NCBI GenBank assembly: GCA_001599815.1
Contig: BCIA01000008.1
Location: 682,001 to 746,000, forward strand
DNA: 64,000 nucleotides
From: Furcasterigmium furcatum
Taxonomy: Eukaryota > Ascomycota > Sordariomycetes > Glomerellales > Plectosphaerellaceae
Direction of reading: 5' to 3'
This document shows positions 44,456 to 56,195 of this stretch, piece after piece. Made by a program: the position numbers and the translations under genes. The notes under the pieces are model-generated. The model worked only from the letters and a program-made list of their open reading frames with translations. It was not told the DNA's origin and ran no database searches. Each line of letters opens with the position of its first letter. Positions within the stretch are counted from its first letter, which is position 1.

Positions 44456-45599
44456 CTACATCCTGTTGTAAAGATACAAGTTGTAAACGCTGCTCAAGAA
44501 CTGACTGTCCTCCGGCGAAATGGGGTATTCCAGACGGCCATAACCCTGCCACATCGCCCTCGTCCGCGGCGATTCTGCGTCTGCCACCGGCTTTCTGGAT
44601 CACATTGTCAATCAGATAAGAACGCAATAGGTAGAATGAGGAACAGGACTTACGAGGAGTCATTGAAAACAGATGGTCCTGTGCCAATTACCAGCGCGGG
44701 CCGCGCAATGTCGGCGATAATCTGCTTGAGCGGCGCCTTAACGAACGCCGAAAACACCACCGTCTCGTCATCGACCTCGGCGAAGCCTCCCGCCCCGAAC
44801 CGCCCAACGATTGAGAATCCACTGTTTTCGAGTATTTCCTGGGTCTGTTCGGTGTAGTCGGGATCCTGAGCCAGCAACTTGACCTCACTCAGACCGCTGT
44901 TCCGACAGAATTCCACCAACGTCAAAGCAATCGAGTGTTGAACCATGCTGCCTCGCACGTGTTCGGTCGCCAACTCGGATCTGTGTGGTGGGTGTCGCAT
45001 GGACCATTCAGGCGGATGGCGACACATGTCGCCCAGACCGAAGCAGATCACCTTCGTTACCTTCTTGGTCCCGAGGAGCGCTCCAAGTTGTTCTTGCAGC
45101 AGAAGACGACTCGGACTTTGGCTCCATTGAAGTCGTATATCTGCGAAGAGGGAACTCGCATCGTCCACAAGGGGTCGAAAATCCCGAGCCGTCCGGTTGG
45201 TCCAGTCCACCAGATAAGAGCAGAGGTATGTTTCTGGTGGGCCGCTTGGCTGTTCTTTGGCAAGTTGCCAGTATGCCTGGAATTGGACATGCGGCCTCCT
45301 GTGAGATTTCGCGGGGTTAGCTACTGCTGGTCCGGTCGTCGGAATATAACTTACCAGATCGGCTTACCTTCGCCATACGATGGGTTCTTGATGAGTATCT
45401 CTAGATCATCTATCGAGCGCACTGAAAATGTTTCACGATTCATGGAATCGCCGAGTTGTTCTTCGATGTCCCGAAGGTTCTTTTTTGTCCAAAGCTTGCG
45501 GCCATTTTCATACGCGTTCGTGGCACGCTGGCTGCTTTCTCTCCAATATGTACAACCGTAAGACAATGGGGCCAAGGGGAGGGAATCGTGCGTTGACAT
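44456..45599 (-). CDS. SRR1-like domain protein
   Basis: Three exons (45355-45599, 44654-45298, 44456-44594) give 342 residues. Splicing gives YGEGKPIWRPHVQFQAYWQL at the first junction. At the second, VFNDSS continues as KPVADAESPRTRAMWQGYGR to a TAG at 44456-44458; that donor overlaps the stop of the unspliced frame. The SRR1 core is visible: VTKVICFGLGDMCRHPPEWS, MVQHSIALTLVEFC, VKLLAQDPDYTEQTQEIL and VVFSAFVKAPLKQIIADI. SRR1 proteins are linked to circadian or light signalling in plants and to haem regulation in animals and yeast; fungal paralogues are uncharacterised. An in-frame ATG at 45665 would add 22 residues. Head-to-head with the TPR gene. Confidence 0.85.
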
Positions 45600-46165
45600 C
45601 GTAGTAGAGGTGCGGTGGAATATGACAGGACCTGAAGAATGATGGGCACCGAGGTTTGGTTTCATTTATTCCTCTCTATGATCTGCCCTCAAAGTTGCAG
45701 CCTGATCATCAGTGCCCAATGTACAGCGCAACACCAGCACCATCCATGCTCATACTGGTACTTCATTGATGACAGGTGATCGGCTTTTCCACGCAGAAGG
45801 TCGGGAAAATCTTCGACAACAGTGAGCTCTTTGATGCTAGATACGACTTTCGTTCATAGACATGAACTGCAGAGATCGATGTCTGGTCTTGAAATACCAA
45901 ACGGCAGCTTTCGGGACGCGCATCTCAGCCACGACGCCATGGAGCACAGCCTGCATCTCAGGTCGTACAGACTCACTCGTGGCTGATTGCAAGGCTGCCT
46001 CACCGATCTGGGCGCCCACAATGAAAAATTCGAAATTCCCCGCACGATAGACGAGCATGATCTGTTCTATTTTGATCTTCAAAGGGCGTGCTCGCCATCG
46101 TCAAGCTTTTCTCAGCCGTCTTCGATTCAGGGCCAGGTCTGTGTTGAACATCGCAGCAGTCACAG
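45600..46165. promoter_or_regulatory. Divergent promoter, SRR1-like gene / TPR gene
   Basis: This roughly 560-bp head-to-head region holds no coding frame. Both promoters should lie here; no specific site was recognised. Confidence 0.4.
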
Positions 46166-48867
46166 ATGAGCTTCGGTTACGCTGTCGGCGATGTCATCGC
46201 TGTCCTGAACCTGTTTGAGCGCGTCGCTGTCGAGATCCGAAACTTCCACAATGCCCCGAGCCACTTCCAGCAGCTCCATGTCGAGCTCAACGCGCATCAA
46301 GCCACCCTCCAAACTGTGCTCAACATCGAGCCCAGCACGGGGGATGACTTTGCCATTGTTCAACGCATTCGGGCCATCGGCATCTCTTGCCAGGATCCGG
46401 TGGCTAGATTCCTGGCGAAGATGCATCTCAAGGAAAACGCTCTCGGACATTTCCGCACCAGGACAATCCAAAGCATTGGCACTCGGCTGCACTGGTCCAT
46501 GATAGCCAAGAGCGACGTCGAAGACTTGCGAAATGGGCTACTTTCGAACATGCTGGCCATCAATGTTTTGCTGAGTGTTCTGAATTTGTAAGTCTCAATC
46601 AGCACGGTTCCGTTGCGTCAAGTCTTCGAATGCGAGCTGATTATATCCTTTCAAAGGAACAACAACCATTCGATACAACCGGACTTCATTCGTTTCTTCC
46701 ACGATCAATCTCACGCGATGACGGCACATGTGCGTGAGATGAATTTGCTGCGGGCTACAGCTGAGCAGACACCCTTGGTGCTTGCGGATCTCACGCATTG
46801 CATCAGAAGCAGCAACACGGCCACTGTCCAGCAGTTTCAGCAGATTGACCAAAAGATGAATATCATCCATTCAGGTTTCACCACGCTCAGCCATACCCTC
46901 GAAGCCTCAGCGGATCTAGGTCGACTTTTTGGAAGAAATATCCAACATGCGCTGAAACCCATTTTTCTCACACTGTCACGATTGAGGAAGCTGGTCAAAA
47001 GGTAAGATAATCTTCTTCCCTTTACTTGGAGTCTGCGATTTTCTTCAAAGACCTGGGGCTAACATAGGGCTATGGTAAAGACTTGTAAGGCTTTCTGAAG
47101 ATGTCCTCCGCGTTGTTTCAAACAATGTGTAAGTAAGATCCCCATGCATGCTATGTGGGTGTATTGAGTCAACACTCATACGTAGCTTGATAGGCGACTG
47201 TTGCTTGACCTTCAGAGTAGCATGAGACATATCAGAGAAGCAATCGAAGCCATCCCGCTTCATCTGAACCTGCCTATCATCCGCTTCGATGACGCCCTTG
47301 GTGAGAACTGGGGCCTGCCATTCCAGGCCTGTGCCACGTGGAAGGTGAGTGGCACTGATACCTCTATAATTTGCATTGATTCCCCCTCACTGCCGTACTT
47401 ACCAAGAACCTTCAACATTAGACCTTCACACATATGCTCAGAGAAGTTGTCTTTGCCAACAATCGGCCGGGACACAAGAAGGTCGCCGCAGAAGAGTTCA
47501 TCTTGTCGATTGTCAAGTTGAATCGTGACCTCGCACCGTATGACTGGGATCGGAGCATTCGTCCGGGAATGCATATTCAGCAATCAATGGTTGCTAAGAG
47601 CCCCCCGGAGCCTCCTGGTAGTCTCAGAGCATGCCTGTTTTCGGACTGCATAGGCGGACTTCTAGGCGTTGATGGGGGAACATGGCAAGTATTTCTTCCC
47701 ATATCGCCCTTAGGAGGGTGAAGACTGACAGGCTTGGGAATCAGCAACAAGTGTCTTCGAGTTTGCTTCGTCGAAGATCGATACGAAGGTCTGATTTCCT
47801 CTCGTGACCCCCAGTCACACCGTGGCCAACATATCATCTCGTTCCCAACGTCAGCAGATATCTTGAACAAAGTGCAGTCCTTGATTGACAGCCCGGTACC
47901 TCCAAGGAGACCAGACCTCCCTCCTACGAAGACAGAAGTGGAGGATATGTCCGACTTCCGGCGCATTCGGACGTACAAGACAATCAAGCCAATCCGTAGT
48001 TCAGAGGAAGCATTACGCTCGTTGCGGCACGACCCGAATGATCTTCGGGCAAACTACTATCTGGGTTGGGCATCTTTGGTTCAAGGAGAGCCCAACGCCG
48101 CCATAACATATCTTCTGTCGTCGGTGGCTTCTCTGTCAAATCCCGGGATATATCTGCCACGTATACATTTAAGCCGTACTCTCATCGCTTGAGCTCACGC
48201 AGGCTAACGACTTCTCACAGATCGAAACCTCGCCAATGCGGCACCGTCGTATTATCTCCTTGGGCGCGCTTATGTCGTTCTGGGTGAATTCGACAAAGCG
48301 TTACAAGCATACCGACAGTCTCTTCACGGGGGTATCCAGTGTGTGCCTTACTTGGTGTCACTGGCCAGACTTTCCTTCTTGATGGACCAGCCAGACGATG
48401 GCTTAAATCGACTCTTCGAAGCCATTTGGTTAGATCCAAACAACTGGCAATCCTGGCTAAATCTGGGGTACTTTGTGAGTTTGATTAAAGCACAACCATG
48501 CTGAAGGCCGCCGATGCTAAGCGATGCCACCATGGGCGAGCAGTATGAATCGCGCTCTCAGAAGGCAAATGCCCGTGCAGCCTACTCACGATATCTTCAA
48601 CTCAATGGTGTGGATGATGATGTAGTGGCGAGTGACGTACAACTCGGACTTCTTGAAGAGCTTGGAATTGATGGTTTATTTAGTACTGCGGCGGATATGA
48701 TGGTCGAGTTTTCGCTGGAGCTAGCTAAAGACCCTGAGGATGCCGTGGCCTATGTGGTCAAAAAGCCTAACCCCAAAGTCACAGACTGGCTCGACAATCA
48801 ATATTCCGACAGCCTATTTGCTCGATTAGGGGGTCATGGAGAGCCAAGAGTAGCCACCCCCAGATAG
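46166..48867 (+). CDS. Fungal N-terminal-domain protein with TPR repeats
   Basis: About eight exons: 46166-46587, 46657-47001, 47081-47128, 47194-47344, 47422-47684, 47745-48160, 48221 to about 48467, and about 48522-48867, giving roughly 745 residues. The start MSFGYAVGDVIAVLNLFERV is the helical N-terminal domain found before STAND/NACHT-like fungal proteins. A middle region has WGLPFQACATWK and DRSIRPGMHIQQSM, with a Cys pair (GGTCNKC) formed only if intron 5 (47685-47744) is GC-AG. TPR-like repeats follow: RANYYLGWASLVQGEPNAAI, APSYYLLGRAYVVLGEFDKA, LQAYRQSLHGG and LFEAIWLDPNNWQSWLNLG. The last junction is uncertain: the good GTGAGT donor at 48475 does not join in phase, while a weaker GTACTT donor at 48468 does. 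Role unknown, perhaps a scaffold or incompatibility-type receptor. Confidence 0.7.
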
Positions 48868-49417
48868 GTTCAGGTCCAGTGTACAATTCAGATTGTGTTG
48901 CTATGCGGGAATATCGGACGTCGAGGGTCGAAGCGGCAGATCCAAGTTGACTGCAGTGTAGCTAGGGCTGGATCTACCTGCTAGATTAAGCTGCCTACTT
49001 ATCCTGTTAGATCTAACTGCCTCCTGCCTGCTTATATCAGGTTATGTTGCCAATATGATATTTTAGCTAACAAGATAGCTAGCCCCTTGTTGTTTCCTAT
49101 TTGCCGCTGCTATTTTGATGTTGAACTGAAAGTCCAGTTTTGGCCACATCATATTCCGATACTCCCCCACCCCCTGGTAGGTAGTAAAGGTAAGGTGATT
49201 TTGAGGGCCATCTGTTGATTTATTTCTCAAAGCCTGAGTCACGGGAAAGACTGATGCGGCATCCGTCGTCGTACTAGTGGTCGAGCGTGATAGAGTTGTT
49301 GATAGTACCGTGCGGTGGTAAGGGCATCAGAACCATCACCAGCGACACGACAAATGAAGCTTGTAGACTCGTCGAGGATGGCAGCTTCGTTACTTTCTAC
49401 CCTGTAACAATTTCTAC
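48868..49417. other. AT-richer intergenic stretch
   Basis: This gap between convergent genes is more AT-rich than its surroundings, around 48960-49130. It contains a degenerate two-copy repeat described separately. No gene was seen. Confidence 0.45.
48977..49022. repeat. Degenerate tandem duplication, period 26 bp
   Basis: CCTGCTAGATTAAGCTGCCT at 48977-48996 recurs as CCTGTTAGATCTAACTGCCT at 49003-49022, with four mismatches in 20. A third, weaker start (CCTGCCTGCTTAT) follows. It may be a relic of a small repeat element. Confidence 0.4.
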
Positions 49418-51133
49418 CTAGTACCCAAAGACATCCGGCCACGACGTCTCGACGCCCTCGCGGACCAGCACCGCGTGAAACTCCGCAAACAGATCCGGCA
49501 CCCGCTGCACTTCGATCGGCGTCCGCCCCGTGTCCAGGCAGTGCGCCGCCAGCAGCCCGGCCGCCTCGCCGATGTTCCACTCGACGGGGTGCAGCCGGTA
49601 GCACCCGTTTGTGATGTGCGTGGTACCGATGTTCTTGCACCCGGCGAGCAGGTTCCCGCCGTCGCGCGGGATCAGCGCGCCCAGGGGGATCTCGAACGGG
49701 CAGCACGCGACGTCGATGTAGTTGTCGCCGCCCGTGGACGGGTGCAGGTCGATGCGGTACATGCCGACGCCGACGCTGTCCGCGTAGCGCACGGCACCCT
49801 TGGCGGCGCCGCGCACCGCGAGGGAGAGGTCCTGCTCGACGACGCGGGTGACGGCCCGGATGCGGCGCGACTCGCGGACGTACGGCGCCATGGCGAGCCC
49901 GTGGTCGGTGCCAGTCACGTCGCCGCGGAGCCGCAGGCCGGGGTAGCCCTTCCCCTTACTGTCGGCGCGTGGGCACTCGGTCTGCAGGAAGTAGAGCATG
50001 CTGTACGATAGGGAGGCCGCGCGCCGGAGCCTGTCGTCGTACTCGGCCTCGGAGACGTCGATGATGGGCTCCTCGAAGAAGTCGATCATGGGCCAGTTGA
50101 CGAGGCAGATGTCCGAGGGATACGCGCCCGGGGTGAAGTTGTCGCGGGCGGCGATGCGGCGGAACGTCCAGAGGTTCATGTCACCACCGCTGCGGCGCTG
50201 GTCGGCGAAGACGAGGGCCGGGTCGTCGCCGGGGTTCGGCGTGAAGGCGCGCTCGACGATCTCGAGGGGGTTCCGCGGGTGAGGCGCGCGCAGGCTGAGG
50301 AGCGGCGCCCCCCAGAACTCGGGGTTGCAGGCTCGCCAGTGGTCGTAGGCCTCCGGCTTGGGGATCGTGTGGTCCTCGCCGTCGATGTGGTCGACGGCGA
50401 AGCAGATGGAGACGGCCTGGCTGTTGGTGGGCTGCGCCTCCTCGGGCGCGCTGGGCTCGCCCGTGTCGTGCCGGGATTCGAAGCCCGTGACGTACGGGGT
50501 CTTGGACAGGGGGAGCAGGTCACCGAGCTCGGTTGCGTCGACGACATACTTGGCCCGGACGGTGAAGAGGTTACCGCCGTCAAGGCGGCGGAACTGCACG
50601 GCCTGGACGACGCGGTCCTCGCCAACCTCGCAGGACACGGGCTTCGTGCGCTTCTTCAGTACCAGTCGGCCGCTGCCGAGGTACGGCATGAGCAGGGCGT
50701 CGATGACGGAGACGGCGACCCGCGGCTCCGAGCACAGCTTGCTGACGTGGCCGGCGCCCGGGTTGAGCTGCGGCCGGCGGCGTGCCTCGTCGGTCAGGGG
50801 GTAGTGGTCGCGGTAGAACTGGCGGATACCGTCGCGCAGGCTTCGGTAGGATCGCGTCACGCCGAACTGCTCGACCCAGCTGTGCTCGTCAGGGGGCACG
50901 CCCTGGGATGTGAGCTGGCCGCCGAGCCACTCGAACTCGTCGGTGAGAACGACGCGGCGGCCCCGACGCAGGGCTCCGAGGGTGGCTGCGACGCCGCCCA
51001 AGCCGCCGCCGGCGACGAGCACGTCCGTGGTGATGTCTGAGGAGCTGTGCCTGGTGTGGCCATTGGTGCCGTTGGTGCCGTTGATCCCGTTGGCCATCCC
51101 GTTGCCGGTCCCGTTGACGGGGGAGTCTCCCAT
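49418..51133 (-). CDS. FAD-dependent oxidoreductase (FAD_oxidored family)
   Basis: Single exon, 571 residues from MGDSPVNGTG; a longer frame upstream to 51268 starts without ATG. After a Gly/Asn-rich leader the Rossmann motif is DVLVAGGGLGGVAATLGALR, then RVVLTDEFEWLGGQLTSQGV. AKYVVDATELGDLLPL and the C-terminal GNLLAGCKNIGTTHITNGCY with WNIGEAAGLLAAHCL are typical of this family, annotated as FAD-dependent oxidoreductases and often found with sugar or aromatic catabolic genes. The substrate is unknown. It is divergent from a Zn2Cys6 regulator gene 485 bp away, in a region that shares a 17-bp element with the promoter of the nearby sugar transporter gene. Confidence 0.9.
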   Translation of the reverse strand: MGDSPVNGTGNGMANGINGTNGTNGHTRHSSSDITTDVLVAGGGLGGVAATLGALRRGRRVVLTDEFEWLGGQLTSQGVPPDEHSWVEQFGVTRSYRSLRDGIRQFYRDHYPLTDEARRRPQLNPGAGHVSKLCSEPRVAVSVIDALLMPYLGSGRLVLKKRTKPVSCEVGEDRVVQAVQFRRLDGGNLFTVRAKYVVDATELGDLLPLSKTPYVTGFESRHDTGEPSAPEEAQPTNSQAVSICFAVDHIDGEDHTIPKPEAYDHWRACNPEFWGAPLLSLRAPHPRNPLEIVERAFTPNPGDDPALVFADQRRSGGDMNLWTFRRIAARDNFTPGAYPSDICLVNWPMIDFFEEPIIDVSEAEYDDRLRRAASLSYSMLYFLQTECPRADSKGKGYPGLRLRGDVTGTDHGLAMAPYVRESRRIRAVTRVVEQDLSLAVRGAAKGAVRYADSVGVGMYRIDLHPSTGGDNYIDVACCPFEIPLGALIPRDGGNLLAGCKNIGTTHITNGCYRLHPVEWNIGEAAGLLAAHCLDTGRTPIEVQRVPDLFAEFHAVLVREGVETSWPDVFGY

Positions 51134-51618
51134 CGTTGGTGATGTAAGTGATATGATCTTGGTCAGCTCTCGGGTAAGTCGTAATGCAAAGGGGTCAGGA
51201 ACAAGACTCAGTGAGTGACCACTTGACCTTGAGTTGAGCCCCTGGATGACAACCTCGGAAAACACCACCGGACATGACTGCTTTTATGTCTTGTACTTCC
51301 ACTCGGGGCGTAAGCCGAAGAGCTGCACATCCTAACCAACGCCAACACTCCCAAACGTAGATGATCCATCCCCTCGTCCCCCCTTTTCGTGGAGATCAAG
51401 AGATGGACTAACCGAGACTCCCCGACGCACCCCGTCCTTGGCAAGGATCTTCCACACTCCAAGGGGGACACAGTAATAAACGCGGGGTAAATTCTGGGGC
51501 TAGGAGTGACCCCTGACTCTCCTGTCGGGTACATAGAGCGATGCTCCCCGACACGCTGCAGTCAGCCAAGTCAGTCTTGCCATTACCATTCTATTCCCAA
51601 ACAACCTAGACCAACACG
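51134..51618. promoter_or_regulatory. Divergent promoter with TCCCCGA elements
   Basis: The region serves both the FAD oxidoreductase and the Zn2Cys6 regulator genes. It contains TAACCGAGACTCCCCGA at 51409-51425, repeated exactly at 53688-53704 before the MFS gene, and another CTCCCCGA at 51544-51551. CCG-N7-CCG spacing within the long element fits a direct-repeat zinc-cluster binding site (inference). Confidence 0.55.
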
Positions 51619-53590
51619 ATGACCATGCAGGAAGATTCGTCTGACCACGACGACCAGGAGGATCGCCCAGAGACCCGGAAACGGCCCCGCAAACCGGCAT
51701 CCGACCCCAGGTATCCCCGGAAGAGGAGCTCGCGGGCCTGCCATGTGTGCCGCGCCCGCAAGACAAAGTGCGACAACGTGCACCCGACGTGTGGGTTCTG
51801 CGCCGCGCTCAGCATTCGCTGCTCGTACGACGCCGGCGACAAGGATCACTCGTCGTTCGACCCCGCGAGCCTAGAGATCCTCCGGCAGCTGGGCCAGATC
51901 GCCAGCGTGCAGGATGATCTCGTGCACATGGTGCGGTCAGGAGCCGCATCAATGCCGCAGCAGCAGCAGCAACAGATGTCCTGGAACGGTCCTGGAGACG
52001 TGCCACCGATGCAGCATGCTGCCCCGCCGCCTCTGGACTGGTCCATCACGGGGTTATCTCCGGAGGCGGCGACCACCACGAGCCCTGCGGCGTCTGCCGG
52101 TGTGGCCGCGGTCCGGTGGTTTGGCCTCCTGGCGAACGATGTCTCGCGGGAGGCGGTGCAAGAGACAGACGGGCCGCTGGGCCCCGACGGCCTCTTGGAC
52201 ATCACGGGAGACGAAGAGGCGGCCTCGCCCCTACAGTTGGCTACGAGAATCATCGATGGACAGCCAGGACAGGACGAAGGTGTCACGCCCGGGGGTCTGT
52301 CGGGGGCAGACCTGTCCCAGGAGAGCCTGTGGCAGGCATCGGAGAGCATCCGCCTCCTCCCACGCGAGCAACAGCTGTTCGAACACTTCCTGCACCGCAT
52401 ATGCTCCTGGCTGGACCTCTTCGACCCGGCGCGGACCTTCTCTGCCCTCGTCCCCCATCTCGCCCTCCGCAACGCCGGGCTCCTCAACGCCATCATGGCC
52501 CTCGCAAGCTACCACCGCTCCCTCGACGATGAGAACATATCCCCCGAGGCGGCGGCGGGGCGGCCGGCCCGCAGCAACCGCAGCAGCGCGCTGCAGTACT
52601 ACTACCAGACGCTGCACTACGTACAAAAGGCCATGCGACACGCGACGTACTCGAACAGCCGCGAGCTCATGGCCACGACGCTCATCGTCTCGACGTACGA
52701 GATGCTCCGTGGCGCGCGCGACGACTGGCAGCAGCACCTGCAGGGCGTCTTCTGGATCCTTCGGTCGCGGCAGATCGAGGTCGAGCAGCCGAGCCTCGAG
52801 AGCACGACGTGGTGGGCGTGGCTGCGGCAGGACATATGGGTGGCCTTCCGCGAGCGCCGGCGGACGTACAGCACGTGGGCGCCGAAGAAGGCGTGCGCGG
52901 CGCTCGGGGGCTACGAGCTCGCGAGCAGGTCCGTCTGGCTGCTGGCGCAGGTGGTCAACTTCTGCGCGCTGGACGCGGCGGCCGAGGGGGGAAGGACGGA
53001 GGCGGCAGTCGTTGGGGAGAGGATGGCCTGGGCGAGGGCACTGAGGGGCATGCTGGCCGAGTGGAGGGATAACCTGACGGTCGAGTTCTCGGCGCTGCCG
53101 ACGTCGAGCGGCGCGGGTGAGGAACAGGTGTTCAGGCCGAGGCTGATATATCCGCAGTGCTTTGGCCTGGCGATGCAGGTCCACCACGTCTCGCAGATCC
53201 TCATTGCGGCTCACGAGCCGAGCCTTGGCGGGATTGATGCTTTCATGGAGAGGCAGAGGGTCATCCAGGAGGGCATCGAGGTGGTCTGCGGCATCGGCAT
53301 GACGCTGACCGAGGATGCGTCGAGCATCCTGTCCTCGCAGTGCCTGTTCATCGGTGAGTCTTCTGGGCGTGCGAGCAACGTGATATGTGTCGACTGCGTA
53401 TTAGCGGCTACTGACGGATTGCCCAGCCGGCATGTTCATGCAGGACAAGCGGCAGAGGGCGTGCGTGCTGGAGATGCTCGAGGTGTGCCGGACCAAGTGC
53501 GCGTGGCCAACACCGTCGCTGGAGTCGGAGCTGGACGAGGTCTGGCGGGATCAGCAGGCCGGGAGGCTGGGCAGGCAGGGCAGCTCGTGA
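51619..53590 (+). CDS. Zn2Cys6 fungal transcription factor
   Basis: Two exons, 51619-53353 and 53427-53590, give 632 residues. A basic leader (RKRPRKPASDPRYPRKRSSR) precedes the zinc cluster at residues 41-68: C41, C44, C51, C58, C61, C68, read from ACHVCRARKTKCDNVHPTC onward. A CAG-type run encodes polyglutamine at about 114-120. The middle and C-terminal part is the fungal-specific regulatory domain (RTFSALVPHLALRNAGLLNA, IMALASYHRSLDDEN, WWAWLRQDIWVAFRERRRTY). It most likely controls the FAD oxidoreductase gene, with which it shares a promoter region, and the MFS gene just downstream. Nuclear. Confidence 0.93.
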
Positions 53591-54039
53591 GTGATGTAAC
53601 ATGACCTGTTTGGGGTGTGCCGGGGAGAATCCGTTGTCCTCCCCGACGACCACCACACAGACCACACCACGGCCGACAACCACCCCGTAACCGAGACTCC
53701 CCGATCCCTGTCGCGCTCCATACCATACCCCAGATTCCAAGGTAGAATGTCGAGCTACCCCGGACGGCATTGGCACTTTCTACCTCACTGTATTACCACT
53801 GACCTGCCATTCGCAACCACGCGACTTCGTACTTACACGCCCATGGACAACTACTCGACACAGTAGTACTTATATCACCATGATCATCTGCATCTCTCTC
53901 TCACCTCGAGCCATTGTCCCTGTATCCTGACAGGCTCCCTCTTACCCTTACCCACACGTCCTCCTCTGCTTTGCCACGGCAGCACACCGACACAGACTCC
54001 GACCCCGACTTGACCTCCGCCCGCCCGCCCATCACCGTC
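53591..54039. promoter_or_regulatory. Promoter of MFS transporter gene with shared TCCCCGA elements
   Basis: This stretch contains TAACCGAGACTCCCCGA at 53688-53704 (identical to 51409-51425) and CTCCCCGA at 53639-53646. A reverse copy, CGGGGAGA, lies at 53621-53628. The clustering supports a common regulator for this gene and the FAD oxidoreductase/regulator pair. Confidence 0.55.
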
Positions 54040-55850
54040 ATGACCATCCACGGCCTCTTCCGGCGGATCGTCCGCAACGAGGCCATCAAGGTCGACCCGC
54101 CCGAGGTCTACAACTGGCGCGTCATCGCCCTGGCCGCCTCGGTGAGTCTGCTTGCTTCTCTGAGCCGGAGTGAACATACTGACGAAGTCAGGCATGCTTT
54201 GCCGGCGCCCTCTTTGGTGTCGACGCCGGCATCATCGGCGGCGTCCTCGCCATGCCCGACTTCCGCAGGGAGTTCGGCCTCGACACGCGCCCCGCCAGCG
54301 CCGCCGCCGACCTCGCCGGCAACCTCGTCACAACGATGCAGGCTGGTGCCATCGCCGGCGCCCTCGCCTCGAGCCCCTACGCCGACCGCTGGGGCCGCAA
54401 GTCTGCCCTCCTCGCCGTCGCCGTCACCGGCTTCATCGGCGGCCTCATGCAGGCCTTCTCCTACGGCCACTTCTCCGTCTTCTACCTGGGCCGCTTCATC
54501 GAGGGCGTCGGCCTCGGCGCCGGCACCATGCTCGCGCCCACGTACGTCTCCGAGAACTCGCCCCGCGCCATCCGCGGCTTCCTCGTCGGCTTCTTCCAGC
54601 TCCTACTCGTCATGGGTGGCATGATGGCCTACTTCATCAACTACGGCGCCCTGCTGCACCTCCCGCCCATGGCCACCTGGATGGTGCCCCTGGCCTGCCA
54701 GTCCATCTGCCCGGCCCTCCTCTTCTTCAGCATGCTCTTCTGCCCCGAGTCGCCGCGCTGGCTCGCCGCCCAGGACCGCTGGGAGGAGGCCACCGCCATC
54801 CTCTCCGACGTCCGCCGCCTGCCCGCAGACCACCCCTACGTCCAGCAGGAGCTGCTCGAGCTGCGCACCGGCCTCGACCAGGAGAAGGCCGTCATGCAGG
54901 GCACCGGCTTCTGGGCCATCCAGAGGGAGTGCTGGACCGTCCCCTCCAACCGCAAGCGCGCCCTACTCACCGTCGGCATCATCACCTGCCAGCAGTGGTC
55001 CGGCACCGGGGCCATCAACTACTACGCCCCGACCATCTTCAGGGACCTCGGGCTGTCCAGCACCACCACGGCGCTTTTCGCCCAGGGCGTCTACGGCATC
55101 GTTAAGGTCGTCTCGTGCCTGCTCTTCATCTTCTTCCTCGCCGACTCGCTCGGCCGCCGCATCTCCTTCATGTGGAGCGGCTTCGTGCAGTCCTTCTGCA
55201 TGTTCTTCCTCGGCTTCGTGAGTACCAGACAGATACCGTGACCCAGAGACCCCCGTGAACTGACTCGGCCGCAGTACGTCCGCTTCGGGCCCGGCATCGG
55301 CGACAACGAGACGCCCCCGCCGGCGGGCATAGCCGCGCTGGCTATGGTCTACATCTTCGCCCTGGCCTTCAACGCCGGCTGGGGCCCGGTCTGTACGTGT
55401 ACCCCTCTTCCCCTGGAAACGAACGCGGCTGACCCTCCCAAGCCTGGATCTACGTCTCGGAGATCCCGACGAACAGGCTCCGCGCGTACAATGTCGCCCT
55501 GGCGTCCTTCACGCACTGGGTGCACAACCTCGCCGTCTCAAAAGCCACGCCCGTCATGCTCGTCTCGACGCCCTACGGGGCCTACTTCATCTTCGCCTCC
55601 GCCAACTTCATCATGGCCATCCTCGCGTGGTGGATCCCGGAGACCAAGGGCGTACGTATTCTTCTCCTATTCGTGACATTTGTGCTGACCTTGTTCGTCG
55701 CAGATCTCGCTGGAGCGTATGGACGAGATCTTCGGGACGGCCGACTTTTCGCGCGTCGAGGACGTCGGCATCGCCGCGAAACTCGCGGCCGCGGACGACG
55801 ACAAGGAGCACGGCGGCGCGGAGCATGTGCAGGTCTCGAACAAGGTGTAA
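54040..55850 (+). CDS. MFS sugar transporter
   Basis: Five exons (54040-54141, 54192-55217, 55275-55392, 55443-55651, 55704-55850), in phase, give 533 residues. Sugar-porter motifs are complete: GALFGVDAGIIGGVLAMPDF, SPYADRWGRKSALLAVAV, RFIEGVGLGAGTMLAPTYVS, PESPRWLAAQDRWEEATAIL, QQWSGTGAINYYAPTIF, GWGPVSWIYVSEIPTNRLRA and the terminal IPETKGISLERMDEIF. It is a plasma-membrane proton/sugar or quinate-type symporter; the substrate is not resolved. Its promoter carries the same 17-bp element as the divergent FAD oxidoreductase/regulator promoter, so the three genes likely form one unit for uptake and oxidation of one compound (inference). Confidence 0.93.
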
Positions 55851-56195
55851 GACATGTGTATCTGGACAGGTACCGACGTGGAGGCAATATCACAGCAGGT
55901 ATCGGTCCGAAATTGGCGCAGCTTGCTTAAATAATAGGACGCGGTGAGCGAGACCTCTGTCCAACTTGTAGTGATGCAGATTGATGCCGGGGTATCAATG
56001 TCCACAGAACCGAGAATACAGAAGGCCTCGAACTGTCTGCGTCACATGTCGAGCTCTTGCATGTCATACGCAAGCAGGCCGGAGCAAGCACTTGGAATGC
56101 CACTCCCTAAGAAGAACCAGGCGAATCTCTTGGTCGTTGCTCATACTCAGGTACACGTAATCTCAAACCCGCCAGGCGGCGCTGTTACGTAGTTG
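55851..56195. other. Short convergent intergenic region
   Basis: This stretch lies between the 3' ends of the MFS gene (plus) and the double zinc-cluster regulator (minus). No gene was seen. Confidence 0.4.
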
